Notes: generated from the letters alone by a model not told the origin. DNA of 26,526 bases from Lachnospiraceae bacterium (GCA_900771955.1 CAAGPW010000256.1:1-26526); one strand, 5' to 3'; counted from the first letter of the stretch, positions 15,312 through 22,802 are shown. Made by a program: numbers and translations.

Positions 15312-16796
15312 CTAAGCATCTGACCTGGAATATGAATTTTTCATCTGACTGCTCAGTTCAAAAAGCACCTTATCCAGTGTATCACCCGCCGCTTTTTTTA
15401 ACATATTCGCAATCGCCCGGTTTGCCTCTGCTTTTAACTGCATCCGCTTTCTGTCATCTGTTTCTCTTTCAAGCAGGGCATCATACTGATGGATCAGCTT
15501 ATGTCCTTCTGACATCACACGTTCTTCATAACGCTCCACATGGAACACAGATTTCTGATAGGACGCATCTGCCATTGCAGCGATCAGACGGCTTGCCCAG
15601 TAGAAATTATCTGTGGACACTTCTCCTGTCGTATTAGACAGGTATTCCGGCGTTTCCTCCACATCCGCATAAAACGGCACCAGCACATTAAACGCATTGG
15701 AGGCAAATGCAAGCCACTCGATCGTACGACAGTCACGTTCCTTATCCGGCCGCATCTGAATTACTGCCAGAAAATCATTGCGGTTGATGCCGATCGAACG
15801 ATAAGCGCCGCGCAGGGATTTGTCACCATACGCCACATACGGATCATACGGCGTACCCTGATAGTGTGAGGAAAGCACATATTTCACATCCTCTACCGTA
15901 ATCTTCCGCTCCGGCACCATGCACCACGGCAGATCATCGGAACGCGGCGTGTAATCTGCATTCGGGCCGTCCCACACCTTAGTATGCGGATTCAGGTAAC
16001 GCAGCATAAACCACGCGCGCGGCGTATTGTATACATGATCGGCATCATCGTGACTTCCGAATGCATCCCGTGGATTCAGGCTGCCGTCAAAAGACAGATT
16101 CAGATGATTGGTCTCAATAAATTCCAAAAGATCCGGTGAACACATATATTCCTTCTGTCCATTCAGTGCATCCTCCAGATCAAACGAATCAATACCAAGC
16201 TGATTCGGCATCACAACATACACATCATCCGGAACTCTTTTTGCAATCCAGTGATGTCCTCCGATAGTCTCAAACCACCAGATCTCATCCTGATCCTGAA
16301 ACGCAATGCCGTTCATTTCATATGTACCGTACTGTGCAAGCAGGCTTCCCAGACGTTTTACGCCCTCTCTCGCACTGCGGATGTACGGAAGCACAATGGA
16401 AACGATATCCTCTTCTCCGATACCGCCCTGGATTTCTTCCTTGCCATCCTCTGCCGGGTGGTAAAACACAAGCGGATCTGCTCCGATCACACGCGGGTTT
16501 GAGGTAATCGTCTCGGTCGCAGTCATCGCAACATGTGCTTCATTCACACCGCTTGCCGCCCAGATGCCCTCTCCCTTCACCGCATTCGGCACAGCGGTAT
16601 AACGCATCGGATCATCCGGAAGTTCAATTTCCACATGGGAAATCTCAGATTTATATTTACGCGGCTGCTCATCCGGATGCACTACGACAAATTTTTTCGG
16701 CGTGAAATGTCCGGAACCGGAATCATCATTTCGCGCGATCATGGTAGAACCGTCATAGGATGCTTTTTTTCCAACAAGAATTGTAGTACAAGCCAT
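15312..16796 (-). CDS. pepD: C69 family dipeptidase
   Basis: This family (peptidase U34/C69, PepD-like) are Ntn hydrolases that cleave dipeptides with broad specificity in the cytoplasm. The 494 residues are usual length. The N-terminus MACTTILVGKKASYDGS has the expected nucleophile at C3 and the conserved Asp in ARNDDS. Later family segments include GIWAASGVNEAHVAMTAT, EIWWFETIGGHHW and NTPRAWFMLR. AAGGAGATAT precedes the ATG. It is monocistronic between a candidate promoter (16847-16876) and a strong terminator. The C-terminal 80 residues form a charged helical tail. Confidence 0.93.
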   Translation of the reverse strand: MACTTILVGKKASYDGSTMIARNDDSGSGHFTPKKFVVVHPDEQPRKYKSEISHVEIELPDDPMRYTAVPNAVKGEGIWAASGVNEAHVAMTATETITSNPRVIGADPLVFYHPAEDGKEEIQGGIGEEDIVSIVLPYIRSAREGVKRLGSLLAQYGTYEMNGIAFQDQDEIWWFETIGGHHWIAKRVPDDVYVVMPNQLGIDSFDLEDALNGQKEYMCSPDLLEFIETNHLNLSFDGSLNPRDAFGSHDDADHVYNTPRAWFMLRYLNPHTKVWDGPNADYTPRSDDLPWCMVPERKITVEDVKYVLSSHYQGTPYDPYVAYGDKSLRGAYRSIGINRNDFLAVIQMRPDKERDCRTIEWLAFASNAFNVLVPFYADVEETPEYLSNTTGEVSTDNFYWASRLIAAMADASYQKSVFHVERYEERVMSEGHKLIHQYDALLERETDDRKRMQLKAEANRAIANMLKKAAGDTLDKVLFELSSQMKNSYSRSDA

Positions 16797-16846
16797 ATTT
16801 ATATCTCCTTTTAATTCTTTTGTATATCTTATAATATTTCATGGCA

Positions 16847-16876
16847 ATCATACCACTTTTCGACCGGGTTCTACAA
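16847..16876 (-). promoter_or_regulatory. Weak candidate promoter of the C69 dipeptidase
   Basis: TTGTAG, 18 bp, TATGAT on the minus strand. The -10 is good (5 of 6) but the -35 is poor. Other AT-rich -10 options lie closer to the gene. Confidence 0.35.
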
Positions 16877-16916
16877 GAGGACAAATCATCTCAATTTTTC
16901 ATTTGCTGTTTTCCCA

Positions 16917-17858
16917 TCATCCGCACTTCCAATATGCCCGGATTTTTTCTTCGACCAGATCTTCCCCGATCACGATCAGGATCTCCTGTCCGTTTTCAAT
17001 CGGCCGGATCGTGATCTCCTTATGCGTTGCATTCAGTTCCAGCCAGGTTCCATCCTCTTTCGGCAGAAACCCCTTCACACGGAAAATATGTCCTGCCGAC
17101 GCATCCTGCATCAGCTTTTCCACCACGTTTTTCAGTTCTTCCCCACTCATATGCACGTCCATAAAATAAAGCGATTCAAATGCCTGTTCCTTCGTAAGAT
17201 CCGGCTTCTGATAGGTTGCACTGACATAACCGGCAGACACGATCTTTTTAAAATCCGCTTCCGCAAGTTCCTGTCCGCAAATTCTTAACACCTCTTCTTC
17301 TCCGAACCTGCGCTTACAGCCTATCTGCGCGAGTGCCCGGTTCAAATGATCCATCGTGTTTTTTTGTTCCTCCACAGATGCCTCATCACACTTGCTTAAG
17401 ATCACGCATCCCGCATTTGCCGCCTGTGAAGCCAGCAGATATTCCGCTTCCGGTGACAGCTTTTCCTCCAGATGCGCATCCACAAGGGCAATGACATTTC
17501 CAATCTCATACCATTGGTCTAACGGCTCATCGTGCAGCACATCAAAAAATTCATCCATATCATAAATCCCGGACGGTTCCACCAGCACACGGTCATACCC
17601 GCACATTCCCATTGCGATCAGCTTTGTCCGGAATCTGCGCCGATGTGTTTCCTGATCGCAGCCGCCGGAAATCATCTCAAGCTCACACTGGTCTCCCATC
17701 AGTCCCTGCAAAAGCATCATATCCACATTGACCGCGCCAAAATCATTTTCCAGGATTCCCAGATTGCAGCCCTGCTCCATCAGATGTGCCGCATATTTTT
17801 TTAAAAAAGTTGTTTTTCCGGAGCCCAGAAACCCTGTGATCAGATCTATCTTTACCAT
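16917..17858 (-). CDS. COG0523/CobW-like P-loop GTPase without CxCC motif
   Basis: The G3E family contains metal-handling GTPases (CobW, UreG-, HypB- and nitrile-hydratase-activator types). The 313 residues have the P-loop GFLGSGKTT at about 9-17, ENDFGAVNVD at 37-46 (switch region), LVEPSGIYD (Walker B-like EPSG) and SKCDE (SKxD guanine-specificity motif). The C-terminal CobW domain (about 225-313) is present. The metal-binding CxCC loop usually found in this family is replaced by GGCDQET (65-71), keeping a single Cys. The second ATG (17858) is used because GGGAG lies 7 nt before it but only 1 nt before the ATG at 17864. It follows the MmcQ-MGMT gene by 40 bp, so it is probably co-transcribed. 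Confidence 0.9.
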   Translation of the reverse strand: MVKIDLITGFLGSGKTTFLKKYAAHLMEQGCNLGILENDFGAVNVDMMLLQGLMGDQCELEMISGGCDQETHRRRFRTKLIAMGMCGYDRVLVEPSGIYDMDEFFDVLHDEPLDQWYEIGNVIALVDAHLEEKLSPEAEYLLASQAANAGCVILSKCDEASVEEQKNTMDHLNRALAQIGCKRRFGEEEVLRICGQELAEADFKKIVSAGYVSATYQKPDLTKEQAFESLYFMDVHMSGEELKNVVEKLMQDASAGHIFRVKGFLPKEDGTWLELNATHKEITIRPIENGQEILIVIGEDLVEEKIRAYWKCG

Positions 17859-17898
17859 ATCCATTCTCCCTTCTCATTGATTCTCACCACTGTTGTTG

Positions 17899-18594
17899 TT
17901 ATATAATTACGCCATCCTGAACATGAATTCCATATTGTTTCAGATCCACTCTGTCATCTGTGACCCGAATCCCGTCTGCACGAAGCATATCTGCCTGCTT
18001 TCCTGCTCCGCCAAATGCAAATGCTCCTGCAAGCTCTCCCTTTGCATTCACCACACGGTAACACGGAATTTCTCCCGGGTCCGGATTTTTGTGAAGTGCG
18101 TTTCCAACGGCTCTCGCCATCTTTTTATCTCCGGCAAGCTCTGCCACCTGACCATAGGTCGCCACGTTTCCTCTCGGAATCTTTTTCACTGCCTCATAAA
18201 TCCGCTTCGTCGGGCTGTCTGTGACCAGATCGTAGCTCTCTGCGATCATCCGTTTTATGTCAACCGCCGGAATGGAACCGTCCAGTATGATCGTATTCCA
18301 GTGCTCCTTGTTCTGATGCCAGCCCGGGATCACCGCCGGATAAGCGCTGCGCCAGAAATCCCGCCACTGCGGATCAACCTTCACATTCAGATTGATGTAT
18401 CCCTCTCTCTCATACGTCCACAGAAAAGCCTTTTTACTCCCCTTTACGCGAACCAGCTGCCAGTTGGTATCACGAAACGGTGTCTCTTTATAAGTTCCCG
18501 GAAAAGAAAGTCCATAAGCAAGTGCTTCCTCACGCGTTATAATACTGTCTTTCCCACCGCCCTGTTTTGTATGCGGCTCCTGTCTCTTTTTCAT
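17899..18594 (-). CDS. Fusion of MmcQ/YjbR domain with MGMT-type DNA-binding domain
   Basis: The 231-residue protein joins two domains. Residues about 18-125 are MmcQ/YjbR-like (LSFPGTYKETPF, VRVKGSKKAFLWTY, HWNTIILDGSIP). Residues about 128-215 are the helix-turn-helix methyltransferase domain of O6-alkylguanine-DNA alkyltransferases: IPRGNVATYGQVAELAG, MARAVGNALHKNP with the intercalating Arg at about 161, and IPCYRVV with C178. The acceptor motif is normally PCHRV; here His is Tyr while the cysteine stays. It could be an active alkyltransferase or an alkyltransferase-like lesion-binding protein. A promoter overlapping a palindrome lies upstream and the COG0523 GTPase follows. Confidence 0.88.
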   Translation of the reverse strand: MKKRQEPHTKQGGGKDSIITREEALAYGLSFPGTYKETPFRDTNWQLVRVKGSKKAFLWTYEREGYINLNVKVDPQWRDFWRSAYPAVIPGWHQNKEHWNTIILDGSIPAVDIKRMIAESYDLVTDSPTKRIYEAVKKIPRGNVATYGQVAELAGDKKMARAVGNALHKNPDPGEIPCYRVVNAKGELAGAFAFGGAGKQADMLRADGIRVTDDRVDLKQYGIHVQDGVII

Positions 18595-18618
18595 CTGTTT
18601 TCCCCCACATCTTTTTGG

Positions 18619-18654
18619 TTTACATAATGTAAATATTTTCCTTCCGTCTGTCCA
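18619..18654 (-). promoter_or_regulatory. Promoter with palindromic operator for the MmcQ-MGMT operon
   Basis: TGGACA (18649-18654), 17 bp, TACATT (18626-18631) on the minus strand form a plausible promoter. The perfect palindrome TTTACATAATGTAAA (18619-18633, 7 bp arms) covers the -10 box, as expected for a repressor site. The cognate regulator is not known. Confidence 0.5.
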
Positions 18655-18679
18655 CTGTCATCCTGCATTCTTTTCTCTG

Positions 18680-19522
18680 TTAATCTTCCGTATCCGGCAT
18701 TTCAAAATGCTGATAATCTTTCCGTGTTTCCCAGTCACCGCCCCACACAAAGCCATGCTCCGCAAAAAGCCTGCAGCAAAGATCGTCCCGGTCGATTTTA
18801 TAGGGAAAATCCGCAGTCCGATCCACATAGGGCAGCGCCGTCTCCGGTTCCACAACCGTCTGTCCGTTCACTTCCTTCACACATGGATTGTAAAGCGTAT
18901 TGACGTCAACTGCAAGTCCCTCTCCATGTTTTGATACCTTCGTTGTATGGGAAATAAAACGGAAATTAAAGGCAGATGTGTTATTGTCCCGCATCGACGC
19001 CTCATCATCCGCATCGTATTCATCGATCAGCCGCACCTTTTCAATCGGATAGTCCGCCTCATACAATTCTTTAAAAATTTCCAGTACATCCCCGGCAATC
19101 CTTTCGTTTACGACCAGTTCGCCCTCCTTGGTATTCCCATCCAGATCTTTATGCAGGATATGCACATAACGCAATTTCTCCCGCGGTACTGTGCAGTCAT
19201 CCTTATACGACTTTCCCTGCATTCCGGCAAAAAGTTCATCCGTGATTTCTGTGATGTAAAATTCATCTGCCTGATCCAGTTCTGATACCGCAGCTTCAGT
19301 GTCTGACATTTCAGGATCTGGCGTTTCAGGATCTGAAGCTGTTAATATCAGATTTTCTGTTTCCGCATTTTCCGTATCTGCCCCCTGCGCTTTGGACTGT
19401 TTTGGCTCAAAAGATTCGGGCTGTCCGTTTTGATTTTTCCCGTACTCCAGAATACAGACTAATATTCCTGCGGACATAAGCAGCACTGCAATTGTCCTTA
19501 ACAAATGCCGTTTCTTTCTCAT
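18680..19522 (-). CDS. Membrane-anchored M15 (VanY-like) D-Ala-D-Ala carboxypeptidase/endopeptidase
   Basis: M15 peptidases are zinc enzymes that cut peptidoglycan peptides. The 280 residues start with a basic stretch and a hydrophobic segment (about 9-26) with no lipobox, so a membrane anchor or signal peptide. A Pro/Glu/Thr-rich linker (about 30-90) leads to the catalytic domain (about 110-275). The zinc ligands are visible as SKHGEGLAVDVN (H199, D206) and DYQHFEM (H272). The start codon overlaps the stop of the upstream XRE/TPR gene as ATGA, which implies translational coupling. The outward-facing enzyme and its coupled regulator suggest cell-wall remodelling or lysis. Exact bond specificity cannot be read from the sequence. 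Confidence 0.9.
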   Translation of the reverse strand: MRKKRHLLRTIAVLLMSAGILVCILEYGKNQNGQPESFEPKQSKAQGADTENAETENLILTASDPETPDPEMSDTEAAVSELDQADEFYITEITDELFAGMQGKSYKDDCTVPREKLRYVHILHKDLDGNTKEGELVVNERIAGDVLEIFKELYEADYPIEKVRLIDEYDADDEASMRDNNTSAFNFRFISHTTKVSKHGEGLAVDVNTLYNPCVKEVNGQTVVEPETALPYVDRTADFPYKIDRDDLCCRLFAEHGFVWGGDWETRKDYQHFEMPDTED

Positions 19523-20541
19523 TGGATCTCCTCCAGACGGTCCTTTAGAAAACCAAAGGTCTCTTCATCCTGAAAACATTTTAACAGATTTTTGCGCAGT
19601 TCTTCTAAAAACTTTTCGCTCGGCTTTTTGAATTCCATATGCCGGTAGAGCGGCGACTCGTAAAAACTGTTTATCGTACTCACACTGGCAAGCATTTCTT
19701 TCATAAGCGTGATCACAGCATCTGTATCTTTTTCAATCGTTGCTAGTTCAAGCTGATTTGACGCCTCATAATACTTTCCCATTTCAAAGCATTTTACGAG
19801 CTCAACCTGCTTGTCAACAAGCATATGCGCCACCCCCACATCATTCTGCTTTAGTGCCAGCAAATACATTCCATGGAATGTCGCACTGACTCTCTGATAC
19901 TCTGAAAACAAAAGTTCTTCATAGGATTTATATGCTTCCTCCACCTGACCTGTTTCACTGTAGATCTGTGCCTGTTTTCTCTTTCGCTCCGGATTCTGTT
20001 CTGAAAAATAACTTAAGTATTCCTTTGCTTTTTCATATTGTTTTTTTCGCATATAAAAACCAAACAGAGAATCCGCAGCTCCATTCCGAATCTTCTCATC
20101 CTTACTCTGCAATACCCGGATATAGCAGCTAACGATATATGCATCATAAACTTCCGCATCTGGTATTTCCTGTATCATGCGCTGTGCATCCAACAGGACT
20201 GCCATCTGCCAGATCAGCGACTCACAGTTCGGATATTGCTCCAGTTTTTTCTTGCCCCACGCAAAAGCCTCCCGATAAGGCCCCGCTTCCAACATAGCAT
20301 CCGCCTTATCAAGAATCTCTTTTATCTCTTCCTCTGTCAGTTCCTGTTCATAGGATAACAGTTCATCGGTTGAGATTCCAAAAAGTCTTGCAATCGGGGC
20401 AAGCAGCTTGATATCCGGCAGCGAATTTCCATTTTCCCATTTATTGACCGCAGGTGCCGTTACGCCAAGCTGACTTGCCATCTCTTTCTGTGTCATATTT
20501 TTGTCTTTCCGGTATTGGCGGATAACCTCTCCCAACTGCAT
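19519..20541 (-). CDS. XRE-family regulator with TPR-like C-terminal domain
   Basis: The 340-residue protein has an N-terminal Cro/C1 helix-turn-helix (about 5-60): IRQYRKDKNMTQKEMASQLG, then TAPAVNKWENGNSLPDI, followed by LARLFGISTDELLSYEQEL-like residues typical of this class. The rest (about 75-340) is all-helical with tandem pairs such as YEKAKEYLSYFSEQNPE and GQVEEAYKSYEELLFSEY that look like TPR repeats. AAGGAGGC lies before the ATG. It is coupled by ATGA to the M15 peptidase downstream and so probably regulates it or senses a peptide. A perfect inverted repeat upstream (20611-20658) may be its operator. Confidence 0.9.
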   Translation of the reverse strand: MQLGEVIRQYRKDKNMTQKEMASQLGVTAPAVNKWENGNSLPDIKLLAPIARLFGISTDELLSYEQELTEEEIKEILDKADAMLEAGPYREAFAWGKKKLEQYPNCESLIWQMAVLLDAQRMIQEIPDAEVYDAYIVSCYIRVLQSKDEKIRNGAADSLFGFYMRKKQYEKAKEYLSYFSEQNPERKRKQAQIYSETGQVEEAYKSYEELLFSEYQRVSATFHGMYLLALKQNDVGVAHMLVDKQVELVKCFEMGKYYEASNQLELATIEKDTDAVITLMKEMLASVSTINSFYESPLYRHMEFKKPSEKFLEELRKNLLKCFQDEETFGFLKDRLEEIQ

Positions 20542-20610
20542 GTATATGCCTCCTTAGCCTTCCTTTGCTTCTTACTGGTTCCATCTTATCAGATATACAT
20601 CCATTTCACC

Positions 20611-20658
20611 AGTGAGCAGATATTAAATATTGTTTAAGAAAATTAACTGTTGCTCACT
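20611..20658. promoter_or_regulatory. Inverted repeat AGTGAGCA upstream of the XRE/M15 operon
   Basis: AGTGAGCA (20611-20618) and TGCTCACT (20651-20658) are perfect inverted copies 32 bp apart, flanking an AT-rich stretch that probably contains the promoter of the XRE gene (start at 20541). This is the layout of a two-site autorepressor. Confidence 0.45.
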
Positions 20659-20721
20659 CAGCCGTGTTTTGTTTTCGTAATACAATAAAGGGGCTGGAGG
20701 AATTTACTCTTGTACTGGAAT

Positions 20722-20778
20722 TTAATTTTTCAGGTCCCGCTTCAAGTATCGCTTAGCACGTATTTTTCTATTCGCCAT
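20722..20778 (-). CDS. Tiny basic ORF after the holin
   Basis: An 18-codon ORF (MANRKIRAKRYLKRDLKN) begins 2 nt after the holin stop, with AAGGGA 5-6 nt before its ATG. It has eight Lys/Arg residues. Good ribosome binding site and spacing suggest it could be translated with the holin, but short ORFs arise by chance and no family is recognised. Confidence 0.3.
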   Translation of the reverse strand: MANRKIRAKRYLKRDLKN

Positions 20779-20780
20779 AA

Positions 20781-21017
20781 TTATCCCTTCTTACATTCCT
20801 TGCACTCCGGCAATCCAGCTACCGACGTTGCAATAGACAGGATACCTGCCAGTACAGACGCTGACGCTACCATTTTCCAGTCCACCGCTCCCATGACCGA
20901 TGCTGTACCGATCGTAGCAATAAAGGTCTGCGCCACGGTCTTAGCGGCTCTCACCCCCGCTTTCCTGCACCATTTAACGGTATTCACATTTGGTTTTAAA
21001 ACACAATTTTCAAACAT
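20781..21017 (-). CDS. Phage holin, r1t type
   Basis: Holins make membrane pores that release endolysins. The 78 residues contain the r1t-holin pattern: KWCRKAGVRAAKTVAQTFIA, then TIGTASVMGAVDWKMVASAS and VLAGILSIATSVAGLPE, giving two membrane helices (about 23-42 and 48-67) separated by a short turn. It ends in a Cys/Lys-rich tail. The ATG at 21017 follows AAAAAGG at 8 nt; a GTG at 21026 overlaps the ribosome binding site. No other clear phage genes are adjacent, so it is either a relic of a prophage lysis cassette or a domesticated holin. The XRE/M15 operon follows in the same direction. Confidence 0.85.
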   Translation of the reverse strand: MFENCVLKPNVNTVKWCRKAGVRAAKTVAQTFIATIGTASVMGAVDWKMVASASVLAGILSIATSVAGLPECKECKKG

Positions 21018-21022
21018 ACTTT

Positions 21023-21238
21023 TCACCTTTTTAGTCTTTCTATAAAATATTCCGTTCCTAATTTAAATACGCCTGTCTTCACAGCATAAATAAAAAAACA
21101 GCCAACGCCGTGCCAAATGTTCCTTAGTGTACCGTTACAGTAAAGGTTAAATGATGCATAATTAACGGCCTGCTCTTTCTTTTTTACATAAATCTGAAAA
21201 AAAAGCCTGCGAACATCGGAATTTCTCCCAATACTCAC
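21023..21238 (-). pseudogene. Doubtful small ORF upstream of the holin
   Basis: The open frame gives up to 71 residues, but its first codon (GTG 21238) lies inside the stem of the terminator at 21197-21243, so the N-terminal part is not credible. The C-terminal part, GVGCFFIYAVKTGVFKLGTEYFIERLKR split over a hydrophobic segment, ends at the holin ribosome binding site. No internal start has a convincing ribosome binding site. It may be a truncated phage gene. Confidence 0.25.
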
Positions 21239-21243
21239 AGGCT
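21197..21243 (-). terminator. Terminator after the GyrI-like gene
   Basis: AGCCTG and CAGGCT arms with an inner ATTGG/CCGAT pairing form a long hairpin followed by eight T on the minus strand, 23 bp after the stop of the GyrI-like gene. Confidence 0.8.
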
Positions 21244-21265
21244 GTAGCTCACAATTTCATTATTC

Positions 21266-21898
21266 TTATTTCTTAATTATCGGATGCCTGATTACTGTCT
21301 TCCATTTCTCCGGAGCAACCTTCCTTGCATCAGACATATAAATTTCATGGTGAAGTCTCACATTGTTAAAATCATTTCTATATCCATTATCATCAATATA
21401 TTTATCCATAATTGCGACCGTTGCAGGCTCCTCATCAAATGATCCCTGATGCATAACCTGTACACACAGCCCCTCTTCTACAGTCAGAAACTCAGCCTTG
21501 GAACAGTCCATTTTTTTCTTTGCAGATGCAGTCTCCACCGCCCACTTAAAGTCTTTCTTTGTCACAAAATCCGGAAGCCTGATTACGGATATCCAATGGA
21601 ACTCAGATTTTATACTGTAATCGCAGCCCTCCACTCCGTCCTGCCACCAGAAACCTTCCAGCGGTGGAACTACATATTCAAAAAAACCTTCAATCTTATA
21701 GTCTGACTTATAGCTCATCTTCAAAGTATAAGCTATGGCATATAATATGCTAACCGCCTGCTGGTATTCGCCGCCTTCTTCGTTCGGATTTCCTTTTCCT
21801 CTTACAGCAATGTAATTCGCCTTTGGAACGTTCACTATAACAGGTTTACTCTTTGGCATGTAAAACTCTTTAAATTCTTTTTTGAAATCAAACGCCAT
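21266..21898 (-). CDS. GyrI-like small-molecule-binding domain protein
   Basis: The 210 residues match the GyrI-like/SOUL-type effector-binding fold (COG4832): PKANYIAVRGKGNPNE, IEGFFEYVVPPLEGFWWQDG, and the C-terminal HHEIYMSDARKVAPEKWKTVIRHPI. Related proteins bind hydrophobic small molecules or drugs and sit alone or fused to AraC/MerR DNA-binding domains; no DNA-binding domain is present here. The start overlaps the end of the TfoX-N gene by 11 nt, with GGGG 6 nt before the ATG, so the pair is translationally coupled. Substrate unknown. Confidence 0.88.
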   Translation of the reverse strand: MAFDFKKEFKEFYMPKSKPVIVNVPKANYIAVRGKGNPNEEGGEYQQAVSILYAIAYTLKMSYKSDYKIEGFFEYVVPPLEGFWWQDGVEGCDYSIKSEFHWISVIRLPDFVTKKDFKWAVETASAKKKMDCSKAEFLTVEEGLCVQVMHQGSFDEEPATVAIMDKYIDDNGYRNDFNNVRLHHEIYMSDARKVAPEKWKTVIRHPIIKK

Positions 21899-22223
21899 TT
21901 TTTACCCCTTTTTTCTTTTTCTTAGTCTCCGGAAGTTCCCCATACATCGCCAGAATCAGTTCTCGTAGAAAATCCTTATCCTCTACTTCTGTAACTAAGA
22001 GCATTGGCTTCGCTCCATCATAAGGAATTTCCTCAGGTGCATTCGTAAGAAGATCTACGCTTGACGCCGTCACTTTCACCAGAAATCTGTTATCATAGAT
22101 TCCGCCAAATAATCTGTCATGATAGTAAAGCAGATATTCACCCATCATCGAACGATATGTAATTCCTTCTACCTCAGATAATTGTTCCAAAACAAAATCG
22201 AGATATTCTCTTTTTGATGCCAT
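21888..22223 (-). CDS. TfoX N-terminal domain protein
   Basis: The 111-residue protein has the TfoX_N fold: YLDFVLEQLSEVEGITYRSM, then MGEYLLYYHDRLFGGIYDNR, and LLVTEVEDKDFLRELILAMYGELP. TfoX controls competence in Gammaproteobacteria, but stand-alone TfoX_N proteins in Firmicutes have no established role. The ATG at 22223 follows AGAGAG; an upstream start at 22283 has no ribosome binding site and would overlap the preceding gene. The Lys-rich tail overlaps the start of the GyrI-like gene. Confidence 0.85.
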   Translation of the reverse strand: MASKREYLDFVLEQLSEVEGITYRSMMGEYLLYYHDRLFGGIYDNRFLVKVTASSVDLLTNAPEEIPYDGAKPMLLVTEVEDKDFLRELILAMYGELPETKKKKKGVKNGV

Positions 22224-22230
22224 TGTCTCT

Positions 22231-22581
22231 CTACTCCTGATAATAATTGCCCTTATAAAAATTTTCTGCGCCGGTCTTTTCAACTTTCATTCGAAAGCAT
22301 ACACATCCATCCGGACAAACATAGTCCTTCATATTTGCTTCTATTCCACCCACATATGTTAAATTTCCACCACTTCTAACAGCCTGCATATCCCCATAAA
22401 GAATCTGCATCATTTTAGAACAAATTCCATATCCCTGTTCATTCACGGGGCAACCATATGTACAGGTGTATTTATCACCTATTTCTTCACCATTTCTGCA
22501 CAGGTGCTCTGTATGGTCACCTCGCAAAAAACCTGTTACTTCTATCGAAAATTTGTATTCTTCGTCATACCATTTCTTCAT
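22231..22581 (-). CDS. TIGR04076-like cysteine-rich protein
   Basis: The 116 residues resemble the TIGR04076 family of short Firmicutes/archaeal proteins of unknown function: an N-terminal strand (YKFSIEVTGF), CTYGCPVNEQGYGICSKMMQI in the middle, and YVCPDGCVCFRMKVEKTG near the end. Seven cysteines, several in CxxxC or CxxxCxC spacing, suggest metal or redox chemistry; this is inferred. The start overlaps the stop of the upstream pyrophosphatase fragment (ATGA). It is 7 bp upstream of the TfoX-N gene and probably in one operon with it. Confidence 0.7.
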   Translation of the reverse strand: MKKWYDEEYKFSIEVTGFLRGDHTEHLCRNGEEIGDKYTCTYGCPVNEQGYGICSKMMQILYGDMQAVRSGGNLTYVGGIEANMKDYVCPDGCVCFRMKVEKTGAENFYKGNYYQE

Positions 22582-22802
22582 TGCTTATGCCTCTTTATTT
22601 CTGCAGACTCTGCATCATTGCGGATAGCTCCGTCTCCACCCTTTATCCCAGTGACATATCTATAATTGATTGGATAGAACATATCCTTATGACGTGGGTG
22701 GCAGCTTCCCATAGGCCGATCTATCTTTCCTCTTACCACCTGCACTCTAAAGGAAATATTGCAATCCTCTCTGCCGAAGTTGCCAAAATTGACATGGTGC
22801 AC
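22578..22802 (-). pseudogene. Inorganic pyrophosphatase-like fragment
   Basis: Residues about 27-58 (KIDRPMGSCHPRHKDMFYP, INYRYVTGIKGGDG) match the N-terminal part of a small family I inorganic pyrophosphatase-like protein (xIDRPxGSxHPxxxxxYPxNYGYV). The expected continuation with the DxDxxD metal-binding region is missing; after GGDG the sequence turns into an unrelated tail and ends at the TIGR04076 start codon. The conserved Gly of NYGYV is Arg. It is probably a truncated gene whose 3' part was deleted. Confidence 0.6.

Noticed and set aside
17893..18627. 244-residue plus-strand open frame
   Set aside because: It is antisense to the well-supported MmcQ-MGMT fusion gene; Cys/His/Ser-rich composition is typical of a reverse-frame shadow.
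19290..19345. Short direct repeats in the M15 linker (TTTCAGGATCTG twice)
   Set aside because: They encode the Pro/Glu/Asp-rich linker and are explained by low-complexity coding sequence.
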